A stretch of 64,000 nucleotides of DNA from Sipunculus nudus. Lineage: Eukaryota; Annelida; Sipuncula; Golfingiida; Sipunculidae. Shown here piece by piece: positions 13,800 to 25,800 of the stretch. The stretch spans positions 51,286,019 through 51,350,018 of the forward strand of contig CM049306.1 of NCBI GenBank assembly GCA_026874595.1. Reading direction: 5' to 3'. The notes under the pieces were generated by a model that saw nothing but the letters and a program-made list of their open reading frames with translations, ran no database searches and was not told the DNA's origin. Numbering within the stretch: position 1 is the stretch's first letter; every line of letters starts with the position of its first letter. The translations under genes and the position numbers were made by a program.

Positions 13800-13985
13800 C
13801 TCAGCCCACGTGAGAGTTGTCCGAGTTATATAGCGACGGTCCTCTGTCCATCGTCCGTCCGTCCGTCTGTTAGGAGGGCACAAATCGTAACTGTAAGACG
13901 CTGAAAGCTCCAACTTAAAACTCAGCTTAAAAGTACTGAGGAAATTCCTTGTGGAAACTCACGTTCACGTATGTTCTATGGCTTT
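13800..13985 (+). repeat. Fragment of the GTCCGTCCGTC/GGCACAAATCGTAAC repeat family
   Basis: The order GAGTTATATAGCGACGG, CGTCCGTCCGTCCGTCTG, GGGCACAAATCGTAAC matches the start of the tandem repeat in VMAT intron 10 at 27110-27220. Confidence 0.55.
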
Positions 13986-14344
13986 CTGTAGTTGGTCTGA
14001 TTCAAGGCCTATGGGCACTTATTTCCTGTTGTCTCATATAACCTGCACGACGTATAGAATGAAATGATTACGGATCCTAATGGATTCACTGAAATATCAT
14101 TTTAATCTAAAATTAAGCTGTAATAAATTTATTTGATAGCTTGCGCCAAAATTGTAATATTTCTATCTGTCGGTCTCGCCACTAAAAAATAGCATTAGTT
14201 GAATTATGTAGCCGAATAAGATGTAAAGTCCAAAATACGCTGACGTGAACGCAAACCGGCGTCTCGAGGACCATAAGGAACCGCACGGCAGTTCATATAT
14301 AGATTGGACGGGCGAGTTGTTATTGTTGATTCGCCATCAAATAT

Positions 14345-14346
14345 CG

Positions 14347-14387
<41 letters not shown>

Positions 14388-14533
14388 TGTATTAATAGCC
14401 GTGCTGATTCATTGTATATAGCAATGGAACATGAATTCACTGAAAAGTCTGTTCACTATGGGAATCAAACCGATGACCTTCTGTTGCCGGTCGTCTGTTC
14501 TAATCACTGAGCTACAACAGATGCGCGACCCCT
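14345..14533 (-). mobile_element. tRNA-derived SINE with (GA)n/(TA)n tail, minus strand
   Basis: On the minus strand the head reads TGTAGCTCAGTGATTAGAAC (A box) and GGTTTGATTCCC (B box). TTTTCAGTGAATTCATG follows, like the post-tRNA part of the 12567 element, then a (CT)n(AT)n tail at 14347-14387. Probably the same SINE family. Confidence 0.6.
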
Positions 14534-15474
14534 TATATCACATATATGGGTGTGTGTGTTTTTTTGTCTGTGTGTACACCTAAAATTATTACGCAAGATA
14601 TACAAATTGGACAATGAGAGATCGCAGACCTCATCGCGTGGGGCCAGATTTTTGGCATCGGAAGGAGAGGGAGAACGTCCGTTACGCTCGATCTCATGTC
14701 TGCACTTTTTACTTGTACTTGTCATGGTCACTTTTACAAACCGATAAATTATGCAGAGGTTGATTACGAAACCAACCTGCCAACTTTTAGAAGAAAAATT
14801 GTACGCGTGGCCGAACTGTCAGGTTTCTATATCGAGAACGATGACACAGTTCGATCGAGCGATTTAATAAGATTGTCTTGCGCACGTTGGTGAAAACAAA
14901 AACTTCGTAATAAGTTTTTTCTTATTGCGGACAGTATGTTCGTAAACTGATAACCGATAAAGTCGGGTTGATTGCGTGACTGAAAACCAAACAAATCCCC
15001 TATTAACAGCTGAACAGGTAGGAGTGCCTTCTGAAGGCTTCATCCACAAAGGCGGAGTCCAATTATAGAAGTGTAATTTCCTCGCCACCTGCAGAAGCTG
15101 ATACCGCCTGTATTAGAAATGTCTTTCTCCCACTAGCAGGCAGCTCACGGCCCCGGGATCAGTCGGTCAGATATTACAGCTCCCATAATTCAGTGCGGCA
15201 ACGGGAGCTGGGGATCATGTAGTGTACCTTCAACGTTCATGTTTTCGCTATGGGCGTTAAGGCTTTGTCCCGAGACACACAAATTTAGCCAAACATTTTC
15301 CAGCATAGATGGGTTATATATTTCATCTCTGTAGGGTTACATACAGCACAATTTGCTGTTTATATCCCGGTCGTGTCAACGATATAATGCTTAAAACATA
15401 AATATGTTATTCTTAACTGAGTGTGCAAATCACTCCTCATTATGGGTTGGATTTGGATACAGCATTTGATACAG

Positions 15475-15516
<42 letters not shown>

Positions 15517-15534
15517 ATATCTATATATATATAT
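15475..15534. repeat. (TA)n microsatellite
   Basis: TA run with two TATC interruptions. Confidence 0.95.
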
Positions 15535-15792
15535 TATTCAAAATTATTCAGTCACACAGCATGTGTTTCATCGTCTGCCGATTGCTCATTCAAGAAAACA
15601 CGTGTCAATGTGTGGATGAACATTCTCTGAAGTTCTTAGGATAAGAGAGCACCGATTAATTCATTCAGTAAACATATATATATATATGTGTGTGTGTATC
15701 ATTAATGGTAGAGCCGTGTCGTTTGTAGTTGATGATGTGTAGGTAAAGATAAAGAGTGACGCCTTTTCGATAGAATAATTTGTATATTAACA

Positions 15793-15796
15793 CACA

Positions 15797-15827
<31 letters not shown>

Positions 15828-15828
15828 A
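15793..15828. repeat. (GACA)n microsatellite
   Basis: About six GACA units after a short GA run. Confidence 0.9.
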
Positions 15829-16810
15829 ATAGAAGTTGATGTAAGTGTTATAATTTTATATTGCCATTCCTTTTAGAATTGTCCCTGGTCAGCGACATTA
15901 ACAGTGTGATTTCGTACGGAGCATGGTCTCTGTCCCCAGTTTATATCAAATATAAAAAAAAGGTTTAAAGCACTCGAACCACAACATGTTGGTAATCCCT
16001 GGCTCTAGCCTAGTTACCCAGAAGCAATGATTCATGATGTACAAATCGTTAACGTAACACTGACATGCTATTTCTTCATATGAATCACATATTGTTTTTT
16101 TCCGTGAGAAGTATTTTCGTTTTAATATATGCGACCTTTGCAATAGCGGTGTTTGATTGTGGATAAAGATACCCGTGCCCGCTTTACCATGGCTCGCCCC
16201 AGATTAATTTGAAATTCAGTTCATTAGACAGGACTTGCCTGTGGTAAAGACTGCTTTTTGGTCATGAATATCTTGCTTTCTTAATGTTATCCAATCTCAA
16301 ACCTCATGAAATATTAAACCAAATCCATTTTCAGTACCACCTGTAAGGAAAGGAGACTTTATTTCCTACGTCCGGTGATCATTCGAATAGCCAGACCTGT
16401 CTGAATAATACTGCAAGGAGCTGTCATCTTCCATTTCTAAGAAATATCCGTCTACATCATATCGTTTATAGCCGGCTGTTTCAAAATGTTCATGCCTGTA
16501 ATTATAGCCCTTGACACGGTCCAATAAAGAACACGCAAGTCAGAGCCTGCATGCAGTCTCGCCCTATAGCAATCTTTGGAATGAAGAGTGGACTTCAAGT
16601 TTATCCCCCCCCCCCGTTGATTCCAGAAAACTGGTTTCAGGATCGGATCATCATCGAGAATGAAATAAATACTTTACAGACTTACCTTGCTTAAACTTTT
16701 CACAAACGTATCCTCACGAGTGTAAATATAGGTCCAACGTGCTAACGGTGACAAGCAATTGGACAGGTCATGACTCGGAACATCCGAACATTCAGTAGGC
16801 ACAGTTTTTT

Positions 16811-17333
16811 AAAGGTAGTTTTGAACACTTTTAAACCCCTGTATTTAAATTAAATTCAAAAATACTTTAAATTCATATTATGCCCCATAAAGTGTACATT
16901 ATTTTAAACCTGGAACTGTGATCTTGCTGATAGTAAACATATTATTTAACTTTTAAAAGAGAAATTTTAAGTTTTTATTCAACAGTTTATTGAATGAAAA
17001 TATTAAATTTCAGTTTTCGGGTAGATAGAATCAGGATAGAGGAAAAAACAGGGAAAAAAAAGCTTTTTAGATATTGTCATGTAGGTTATTATTAGTTCAT
17101 TAAAAAGCGGATTAATGTTACTCGGGACTAAGAATAATATACCTTTTATTTTTTTTTAAATGATACAAAATCATGTGAAAATGAATGAAAAGTTAAATAA
17201 TATGTATACTTTTAGAAAATTCACAGTTCCAGGTTAAAATAATGTATACTTTATTGCGTCTTATATGAATTTAAAGCATTTTTTAATTGAATTTGAATTT
17301 AGGGGTTACAAAGAGTGATGCTATCTTTACAGG
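16811..17333. mobile_element. Fold-back element, about 100-bp inverted arms
   Basis: AAACCCCTGTATTT, TTTAAATTCATATTATG and CATTATTTTAAACCTGGAAC (16834-16920) recur in reverse order and complement at 17222-17310. The outer ends (AAAGGTAG and CTATCTTT) also match. The loop is about 290 bp. No ORF. Confidence 0.75.
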
Positions 17334-18812
17334 TAAAAAAAATGTGGGCAAACATGTCATGGTCCCTCTTACACGCCTGGCCAATTTTGTCAAAATATTT
17401 TTGTAAATAATAGCTACAAACCCAAATATAACGTGCTTCAGACGATAAGAATCATATCCAAAAGATTGTTAAAAGGCTTCATTGTATGCGAGGTCAGGGC
17501 TCTATTAACTACCAATTTATTCAAGCGTTTCTGTTAAAAAATCTTAAAGGTTGTGCAAAACTATTGTGAAGGCATTCGTGAATGACATGTTATATATGTA
17601 CCATTAAATACGTTAATATATCAATATCATGTGTTGCATGGTAAAGTTCTTTGTTATGGTGCAATTGTCTTCAAAAAGAGGCTTCACATCCCGCGTCTCG
17701 TTCTTTACGGTAAGACACTCACCAAGTTCTAATGGGTCATTTGTAGCATCATTCGTGGTCGTTTTAAATGTATGCTTCCTACAGGCTAAGACCCTTACTC
17801 AAATCTAATTGATTCTTTATTGGCCCATTCCCGAAATGCCCTGAAAATTCCATGAGATTCCGTTCCAATTTGTGTGAGTTATGTTATGAACAAACTCAGT
17901 AAAACACAAACATATATACACACTCACGATCGGGTTGCAAATAGTAATATTAATGGTATGGGTGACTCTATCATAGCAATATGCATTCAATAATAAAAAC
18001 ATTACATTAGCTAGTTACTGGTGATATAGGTAAGACAAATTATACATAGTCATAAACAGGATGCTGGTGACAATAGTTACATGTTTCACTAGGAATTCTA
18101 ATGAGTTTATTTATAATATAATTTTTCAGTTTTATGGCTTTCGATACTCATAATCGTGTATATGTTTACACAGAAGGAGGCATGTCATTTATTATTGGCG
18201 GTAAAATCCTCTGATAAAGCAGCGGAAGCAACAGAGATATCGCGCCTTGATTGTTTTACCTGTTGGACCGAATTGTCCCCGTCAGAGAGATTACTTCAGT
18301 CACAACAAGCCCAGGAAAACACTGGTGCTTAGACGTACATGCCATGTAAGAATCTTACGTAACCTTGGCATTTGCTCTCAAGGTCACACTGGGCACAAGG
18401 AATCATTTGTCTGTCAGCACAAAAGTCCTGAATTTTCACTGGCTTAGTTTCTCATCTAATGGAAAACATCGACTTATGACTCTTTAAAAACACCAAGACA
18501 TACATTTGCGGACTTCAGTAGCACATCTGTGTTCTGAACATTGTTTTGTGTTCCGACTTTATTTCACTGAAATGGGCACGTAAGTAAGGTGTGTTCAACT
18601 TATAATAGCACTGCAATGTACCATTTTATGGAGACAGGATGAAAAAAAAAAAACCCAGAAGAAATTAGATGGGCTTATCTGTTCACTTATTTTTTCTGTT
18701 AATAATGATAATAATAATGCTGAACAGTGAACAACCTGACTTGTGTCGGTTGTCATTTTTAATGTGACTTTCAGCTCAGCTCTCAGTATCATGTCACATT
18801 GGACTAAAAAAA

Positions 18813-19000
18813 GGTATGGTTCTCAGGCACTTTTTTTCAGAAATCACTGCGGAAGGGTGGTATTTTATCTTTTACCTTTTTTGTTTGTTTCGATAAAAAT
18901 GTCATATGATGAGGGAAAAGCATGAAAATAACAGGTTTTCTTTGCTAAAAGCACCAAATAACAAAGGAAATCGTATTAAATTTGTATTATTTTATCTGCT
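18813..19000 (+). mobile_element. GGTATGGTTCTCAGGCAC MITE-family copy upstream of VMAT exon 1
   Basis: Shares GGTATGGTTCTCAGGCACTT, AGAAATCACTGCGG, TGTTTCGATAAAAATGTCAT and ACAAAGGAAATCGTAT with the reversed copy in VMAT intron 1 and with the element at 35.05 kb. Confidence 0.8.
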
Positions 19001-19980
19001 GATTTATCTGAGATCATATGCGGGCACCATTGCGCCACCATTTTAGCGCCTTCCTAACAGATGTTCGCCCACTGAAAGTTCCCAGGTGTCACCTATACCA
19101 GCCACCACTGGTTTTTGCCCGCTGACACACACACCCGGTTCTTCCTGGGGAAACCGAATGTGTTGTTGACACATCCTGACATCTCGTGTAACTGGGAGAT
19201 GTGACCACCCACGTCCCAATTAGGCTGGGCAAGCCTGATATCGGCAAGCAAAGCTATCCGAAAATCTTCTCTTTTACTTTAAAAACTCTTTGTGAAAGCC
19301 CGACATGTATGTGTTTGTGTGTGTGTGAAAGGTTTAAAAGGTTGAGTTCCTATGGTAATAACTTATTGCTAACCTTTCTATAATAAATATATGGTGTTGT
19401 AAAACAGTATAAAATATTAGCAATATGCTTGGTGCTGACTGAAGCTTAGGGCCATGACCCATGGGTCACATACAGTTTTACGTTGTCAGAAGGTGGATTG
19501 TTTTACGATGTCATCATATTTTGTCATCACGCCTCACCATATTATGATGATTTTATTTCATATGATGTTATGTCATGTATAACCCAGTCAGGAGTATTGA
19601 CCTATGCGCTGATAAAGCTCATGTACACGAGACATTATATGTGTTTGTGCTGTTCTTATAGGAGTCAGCAAGCAAGGTGAATTTGGATGACTGGATCACA
19701 GTGATGACGAATGCAAACTTAATCTTAGGGTTAACTGCTCTAGTTTCACTAGTCCATGGTACAATAAATCCATAAACGCTCCTCATTACAAAGGCAAAGA
19801 GGTGAAATGGGTCGGATTAGGTGTAAACCACTCATTATCAAGAGCAAAGCTAAACCACTTTTAAGAGTAGGCCATGACGTCGGCAGGGTGACAATAAATG
19901 TTAAGAGAACTGAAAGTAAATATTGGTTTGTAATTTAGCATGACGTAATATTCGGTTTATTTCAGGAGAGGGGCGGGGCG

Positions 19981-20119
19981 ATGCTGAACGATCTGATGGG
20001 GTTTGCACGATTTTTTGACTGCTCTGATTGCCTGGCAAGATGTCGCCAATCTCGAAAGCTGGTGCTCTTCATAGTGTTCGTGGCGCTGTTCTTGGACAAC
20101 ATGTTACTTACAACAGTTG
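19981..20119 (+). CDS. VMAT exon 1 (coding start)
   Basis: Codes M1-V46: a Cys/Arg-rich cytosolic N-terminus followed by most of TM1, including the amine-binding Asp39 and Asn40. The donor is GTCAGT and the exon ends one base into codon 47. A GGGGCGGGG (Sp1-like) run lies just before the ATG. A pyrimidine-rich AG at 19963-19964 could be an acceptor, which would make this the second transcribed exon. Confidence 0.9.
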
Positions 20120-22736
20120 GTCAGTCTCCTTTTTTTTTAAAAATTTGATAATTGACAAGTCTAGTTATCCTGTCACCTTTGAAATTTCAGTCAAACAATT
20201 ATTATTGAAAAACAAATGAATGATGAAAGATGTAAATAGACATAGACTTTTTTTCAGAAAAAGGTAAAACAATACAATTTTGATACGATTTCCTTTGTTA
20301 TGTAGTGCTTTTACCTGTTTAGCAAAAAATGACATTTTATCGAAACATACAAAAAAGGCCAAAATAAAATATCGCGCGCCCGCAGTGATTTCTGAAAAAG
20401 TGCCTGAGAACCATACCTATTTTTATTTTTTGCCTAATATATTAATTATATTATGAAATCAATTGAAACATTTGAAATTGAGAATTTATATTATAAATAC
20501 CCATCAAAATTAATTATCATACATGCGTGATTCAACACGTAATCTGATATATGCTAACATTTATTCAGCATTGCACATTTGCACATTTATAGAACTTTGG
20601 CCTGTAAATTCTGATGGTGAAAGGATGCCTTAAGCACTGGTTGTCATCTCGAGTGTGCTCACGTCGGAACTTCTAGACTTAACCTACCTCTTTTTGCGAA
20701 TTTGCTGACGGGCCGTCACGATATTTTAATCATGCTCACGTGCAATATATAAAAATATTTTGGGGCCGGATAGGAAAAGTTCTTATTACTCAAATAATAT
20801 ATATATATCACATGTCCTGCGAAATTTGTGAATTTAATAATTATTTTTTCAGTACCCATCATCCCTAACTTCTTGTACCAGATAGAACATGGCGGTGATG
20901 AAGCATTTGAGCAGATGATCAACGAATCTCGGTACAATCAGTCACTGGTTCCTACTAAACCATCAAGTAAGGATGTCAAATTTTCATCAGTGAAATAAAT
21001 ATATGTATTAAATATACTACCAAGCACACTTTTTTGTGATAACACTTGGTAAATGAGGATATGAAAATGCAGCTTCAAGCTTGCGGACTTGACTGCACGT
21101 GACTTGATGCATGGTCCTCTGTTATTTATTACACTAAAAGATAATTAAATAAAGTATATTGAACCAGTTTAATTAGCTTTACGTAATGGCTTTTTACACA
21201 TGTTTCTTTTACGGGGAATGTTATTATTGCTGAAGATATTTATCCACGCATACTGTAATGACGTGCAAGAAGATACTTGTATACGGTTTGATTCATGAAA
21301 TGATCCTTACTGGAATTTAGAAGAAAATACTTAACAACTGTCATAATGATGAAACGCTTAGGGTCCCGGCATCTAAACATAATGTCCAGTTGTAACATGT
21401 TCACTGAAAAATGTCGGCTTAAGTTTTACAGATTTAAATCGAAATCGCTAAAAAATAAATTAATAATGAGACAACTGTTATATTATTGCAGGAACTAGCA
21501 GGTTCTTGATGACCGATAACGACACGGTATGGAGCAATACGTCAGTATATCGATACTACGCTCGTCCACAGCCATTCGGCGCATCAAGCGTGTGTGCCAA
21601 CCAATCATGTTACGTAGGCCGGGTCGTTACCCCGATCCCAGAACCCTCCGCCCAGACATCACCGCCCCCTGGCGAGCGGACTTGGGAAGAACAGATCCGC
21701 CATGAAGTTCTAGTGAACGAAAATGTCAAAGTTGGACTGATGTTCGCGTCCAAAGCTATAATGCAGCTTCTAACGAATCCGTTCATAGGGCCCTTAACAA
21801 ACAGGTTTGTGGATTATCTTACAAGATATCCAGCGTTTATTTAGCGATGAGTGTCATTACTGTGACATCACGGGCAGCAATTTTCCATAACCGTACATTG
21901 TTCATGATTGCTTTGTATAAGGTGGTATATCATAACTTTTACTCTGTCGATATCCATTCCATGGTTTCAAAATTGAGCTATGATTCTTATTTGAACGACA
22001 TATAATATTGCCTCAGCCCAAAACAGACTTTTGACAGTGTCAACATTACCTGCGACCGACAAGCGTCATTTACGCAATCAGTGTGTAATTTTAGTTTTTT
22101 TTCATGGAGCCATGACTGCTTCTGAACTCTGGAGAAATAGGTTAATCTGTATCGTATATTTATCTTGTAATATCAGACATAAGTGTAGAAACAAGTTCGC
22201 CGTTCATTCTAACGTACATGAGGTGCAGAAACTCTTTCCTGATACAAAGCAGTATTCACATCATGTAACCAGATATGGACTTTAGCCTTTGAACTAGTTT
22301 CGAATTGTGTATTGTTTTTTAATTTTAAATCTGATCTGCCTTTAATCTCTTTTCAGGATAGGATATACCATACCTATGTTCGGCGGGTTTGTCATAATGT
22401 TCCTCTCTACGTGCAGTAAGTATTACACATTGAGAACCCAAGATGACAAAAGGCTCTTGGTGGCTCCTTGTATTTATGGAAATTTTATTTCTTATATTCT
22501 GATGATACCATTCACATATTACCTGGGTTTTACAGGTTTTACAGGAAACATGTTTTGATTATACGGTAAGGACATCAGTTCTCGCCTTTGCAGATTATAC
22601 AAAGTTATTTCTTGTCCCATCTAATGCCAACTGAAAATATAAAGTGATACGTGGCCACATCGGTTCCACAGCTGTTTTCCAAAGGAGCCTTTAATCTCCA
22701 TCTTTATTCTTAATTTTACCGGTACAAAGAACGAAT

Positions 22737-22802
<66 letters not shown>

Positions 22803-25800
22803 CATTATATAGATATTTCGTCTTGCTTCACTGATTATTGTCATGCCTGCACATCTCCTTCAGGGACTAGAAACAACAATAAAGCGTTCTTAGTAGTGGT
22901 CTGTCTGATGAGTATTAACAGGACTACATTCACAAATGACGTAACTAAAAAAAAAAAAAGAAGTGTTACGGCATAGAGGGGATTTTTGCTTAGTCCAAGT
23001 GCGTTAATGCAGTGAAAACCTTGGTAAAATTTGGGCCCCAATCGAAAAATAAGAACCAGTTTATTAACCAGCATATTAATAAAATTAAATTAAATAATGA
23101 TAAAAATGTTTTCAACAGTTAGAAATCCATGTCTGTGGAATGTGAGCAGAGCATTTTTAATTTTAATTGACCATTTTATATTGAAATTAGGAGGTAAATA
23201 GACATGTTCACATATTCGAAAACAGCATGGAGCGAAATGATCGGTCTATCTGACCTTTAGCAGCGAGTATTGAATTCAAAACACTGCCTCGCGACTTTTT
23301 ATAACTTCAGTTTGCCGATTTGAAGCTGACAAATTTCAACTGGACCAGTAACTAAAATAATTGACAAAATTGCAGTACTTTGGTCAAATGTCGCCATCAT
23401 GCCGGTATTATTATTGAGTGGAGATGGTTTCGGTTTCGCTGCTATTAAATGAATGGTTTCTCGGAACCAAACCGGTTATATATTTTCGAGTGAATGTTGG
23501 AACAATTACTGTATTTTCAGTATCGGGCATCATTAAATTATTTAAAATGAAATAAACATTGTTGTCATAGGGTGGAGGACTCGTTTGCGGCAACCGTCAT
23601 GGGGCATGTAAAATCTGTTATCGCAATGTGGGTAATATTGATTGCTAAATGATATATACATGTACATTTATGATCCTCTGTGGTTTCCTTATTTTTTTCA
23701 GTTTTCGCATTTGCGGAGACTTACACGGTGCTGTTCATTGCAAGAACTATTCAGGGCATCGGGTCGGCCTGTTCCAGTGTTTCGGGTACGTTCATTCAAA
23801 AGTAACTTAACAACTTCATACATTGGGTAAATTTGCCTTGAGTAATACTTACTGAAATCTCATATTAAAACAAAGATTAGGCCTAAAAATGATTGGTGGT
23901 TCGATTCCTATTACATGAAAATATAATTGAACATCCCTAAATTATCTCTAAGCATTTTATTTGCTAACTTGAACTTGTGTCGTCCAAAATAAATTAATGT
24001 GTTTTTTTATACTTCTTTACACTAGGGATGGGAATGCTGGCCGAGCGTTACCCTGACGACCGTGAGCGTGGCAACGCCATGGCGATCGCTCTCGGTGGTT
24101 TGGCTCTAGGGGTTTTGGGTAAGGTCTATTTCTTAAGTACACTGCCTTAATTAAGCGCCACTACTTGTTTTTTGCTATCTTTGGCATTTTACCTTAAACT
24201 GTATAATGCATTTGAAAATTTTTGAAAATGCAAGGGAGCTTAAACGTTATGGAAACAAATTATGCCAGGGTAATAAAATTATTAAAAAACTTCGTAATAT
24301 TTACTTAAAAAATAATAAAAATTAAAAATTAACAACACTTCAGGAGCAATAATATTTGGTTTCAGAATATAAAGGCAGACTTGTATGAATCTGTTAGAAT
24401 TTGTTGTGTTGAACTTTAACTATATATGTGGCCGTGTATTCATCATCGCTTACCTTTATGTTACAGTGGGGCCCCCTTTCGGCGGTGTGCTGTACGAGTT
24501 CGTCGGCAAGGAGATTCCATTTTTAATCCTTGCCGCTCTCGCTCTTGGTGATGGGCGTAAGTTTTGCATGTTTATATCCACACCATGTACTTGTGTCGAA
24601 AATGCACGTACTTAACGACATGAAATCCAACCCCCACGCTATATCTTATTTATTTTAAAGCAACAATTCAGCTGATATTTTATTTTTGATATTGTAATGC
24701 CATTTAGTATTTCTGAATAATAAATATTGTGGTATCAGTATAGCATATTCACCATGATTTTCCATATCAAAATGATTTTTGGAAACGAGCCAAATGCTCA
24801 AAGCTAAACTCGTACTAGCTTTTCTGATGTGTTTTTCCTCTGACTGACGTATATTTTCCATCAAATGGAAGTTGTATTTGCTTACTAACAGTTCTGCAGT
24901 TGTGTGTGCTTCGACCACGTGTATCACCGGAACCGGAAGATGGAACGTCTCTCTTCACCCTCCTGAAAGATCCGTACATTTTAATCGCCGCCGGTAAGTT
25001 AAAAACTCTAAATTCTATGTCCGTATTATGTATAAATGTGTTTGCGGATTGTCTTGACAATACATGGATTGATGTTGCTAATGCTTGTCACTGTGTACCG
25101 TTGTCATATTAGCCCACTGTTCTTATTCGTTATAACTCCACCAGGAAAGTAATAGGTTTTTCCCTCGGTCGATTGGTTAATTGGCTGGTTGGCTAGTCAG
25201 GTAGCAATTTGAAATAGGTTATGCACGAATTTTAAGAACTAATTTCATTTTGATAAGTAAAAGGGACAGCATTTGTTAGGCAACCAAGCAGGTTGACTCT
25301 TCATCCTGAAAAGTGCCGCTGTCCATGTACACCACATGAAAGGTTAAAAGATCATTCTCGACTTGTAGTAAGAAGTAAACATACCTATCAAAGGTGTCTT
25401 ATTTTATTTAACTCCGCTAGAACACCATGTGTCTAACATATTTGTGGTGACTGCAGCTTGTATGCTAAAAACGGAACGGATGTAAAACAGGGTTATCAGC
25501 ATTTACCATAAACTTCGCCATTTTGAACGGCTATTTCGTCATTTTCAAACTGGGTTGGTATGTGCTTGAGAAAAAAACAACAAGCCGTGTAGGACAAAAC
25601 ATGCATTTTAGACCACGCATTGTTCGGCCGGTTTAAAACTTTCTAACAATTAAGACAGGTGGATATGATGTCCCCATTGATCGTTCACGTTTCGTGAGTA
25701 CAGGACACTAGGTTATATTCGTGTCGCGAGTGCAAAGCCCTCGATGGAGCATCTTTAATTAGGGGACCCTGGCGCAGGTTCCCAGGTAATCATACACACG

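Noticed and set aside
24900-25112. Start of VMAT exon 8 at 24900
   Set aside because: That acceptor breaks the frame with exon 7; the AG at 24891 restores it and adds LLQ, as in human VMAT.
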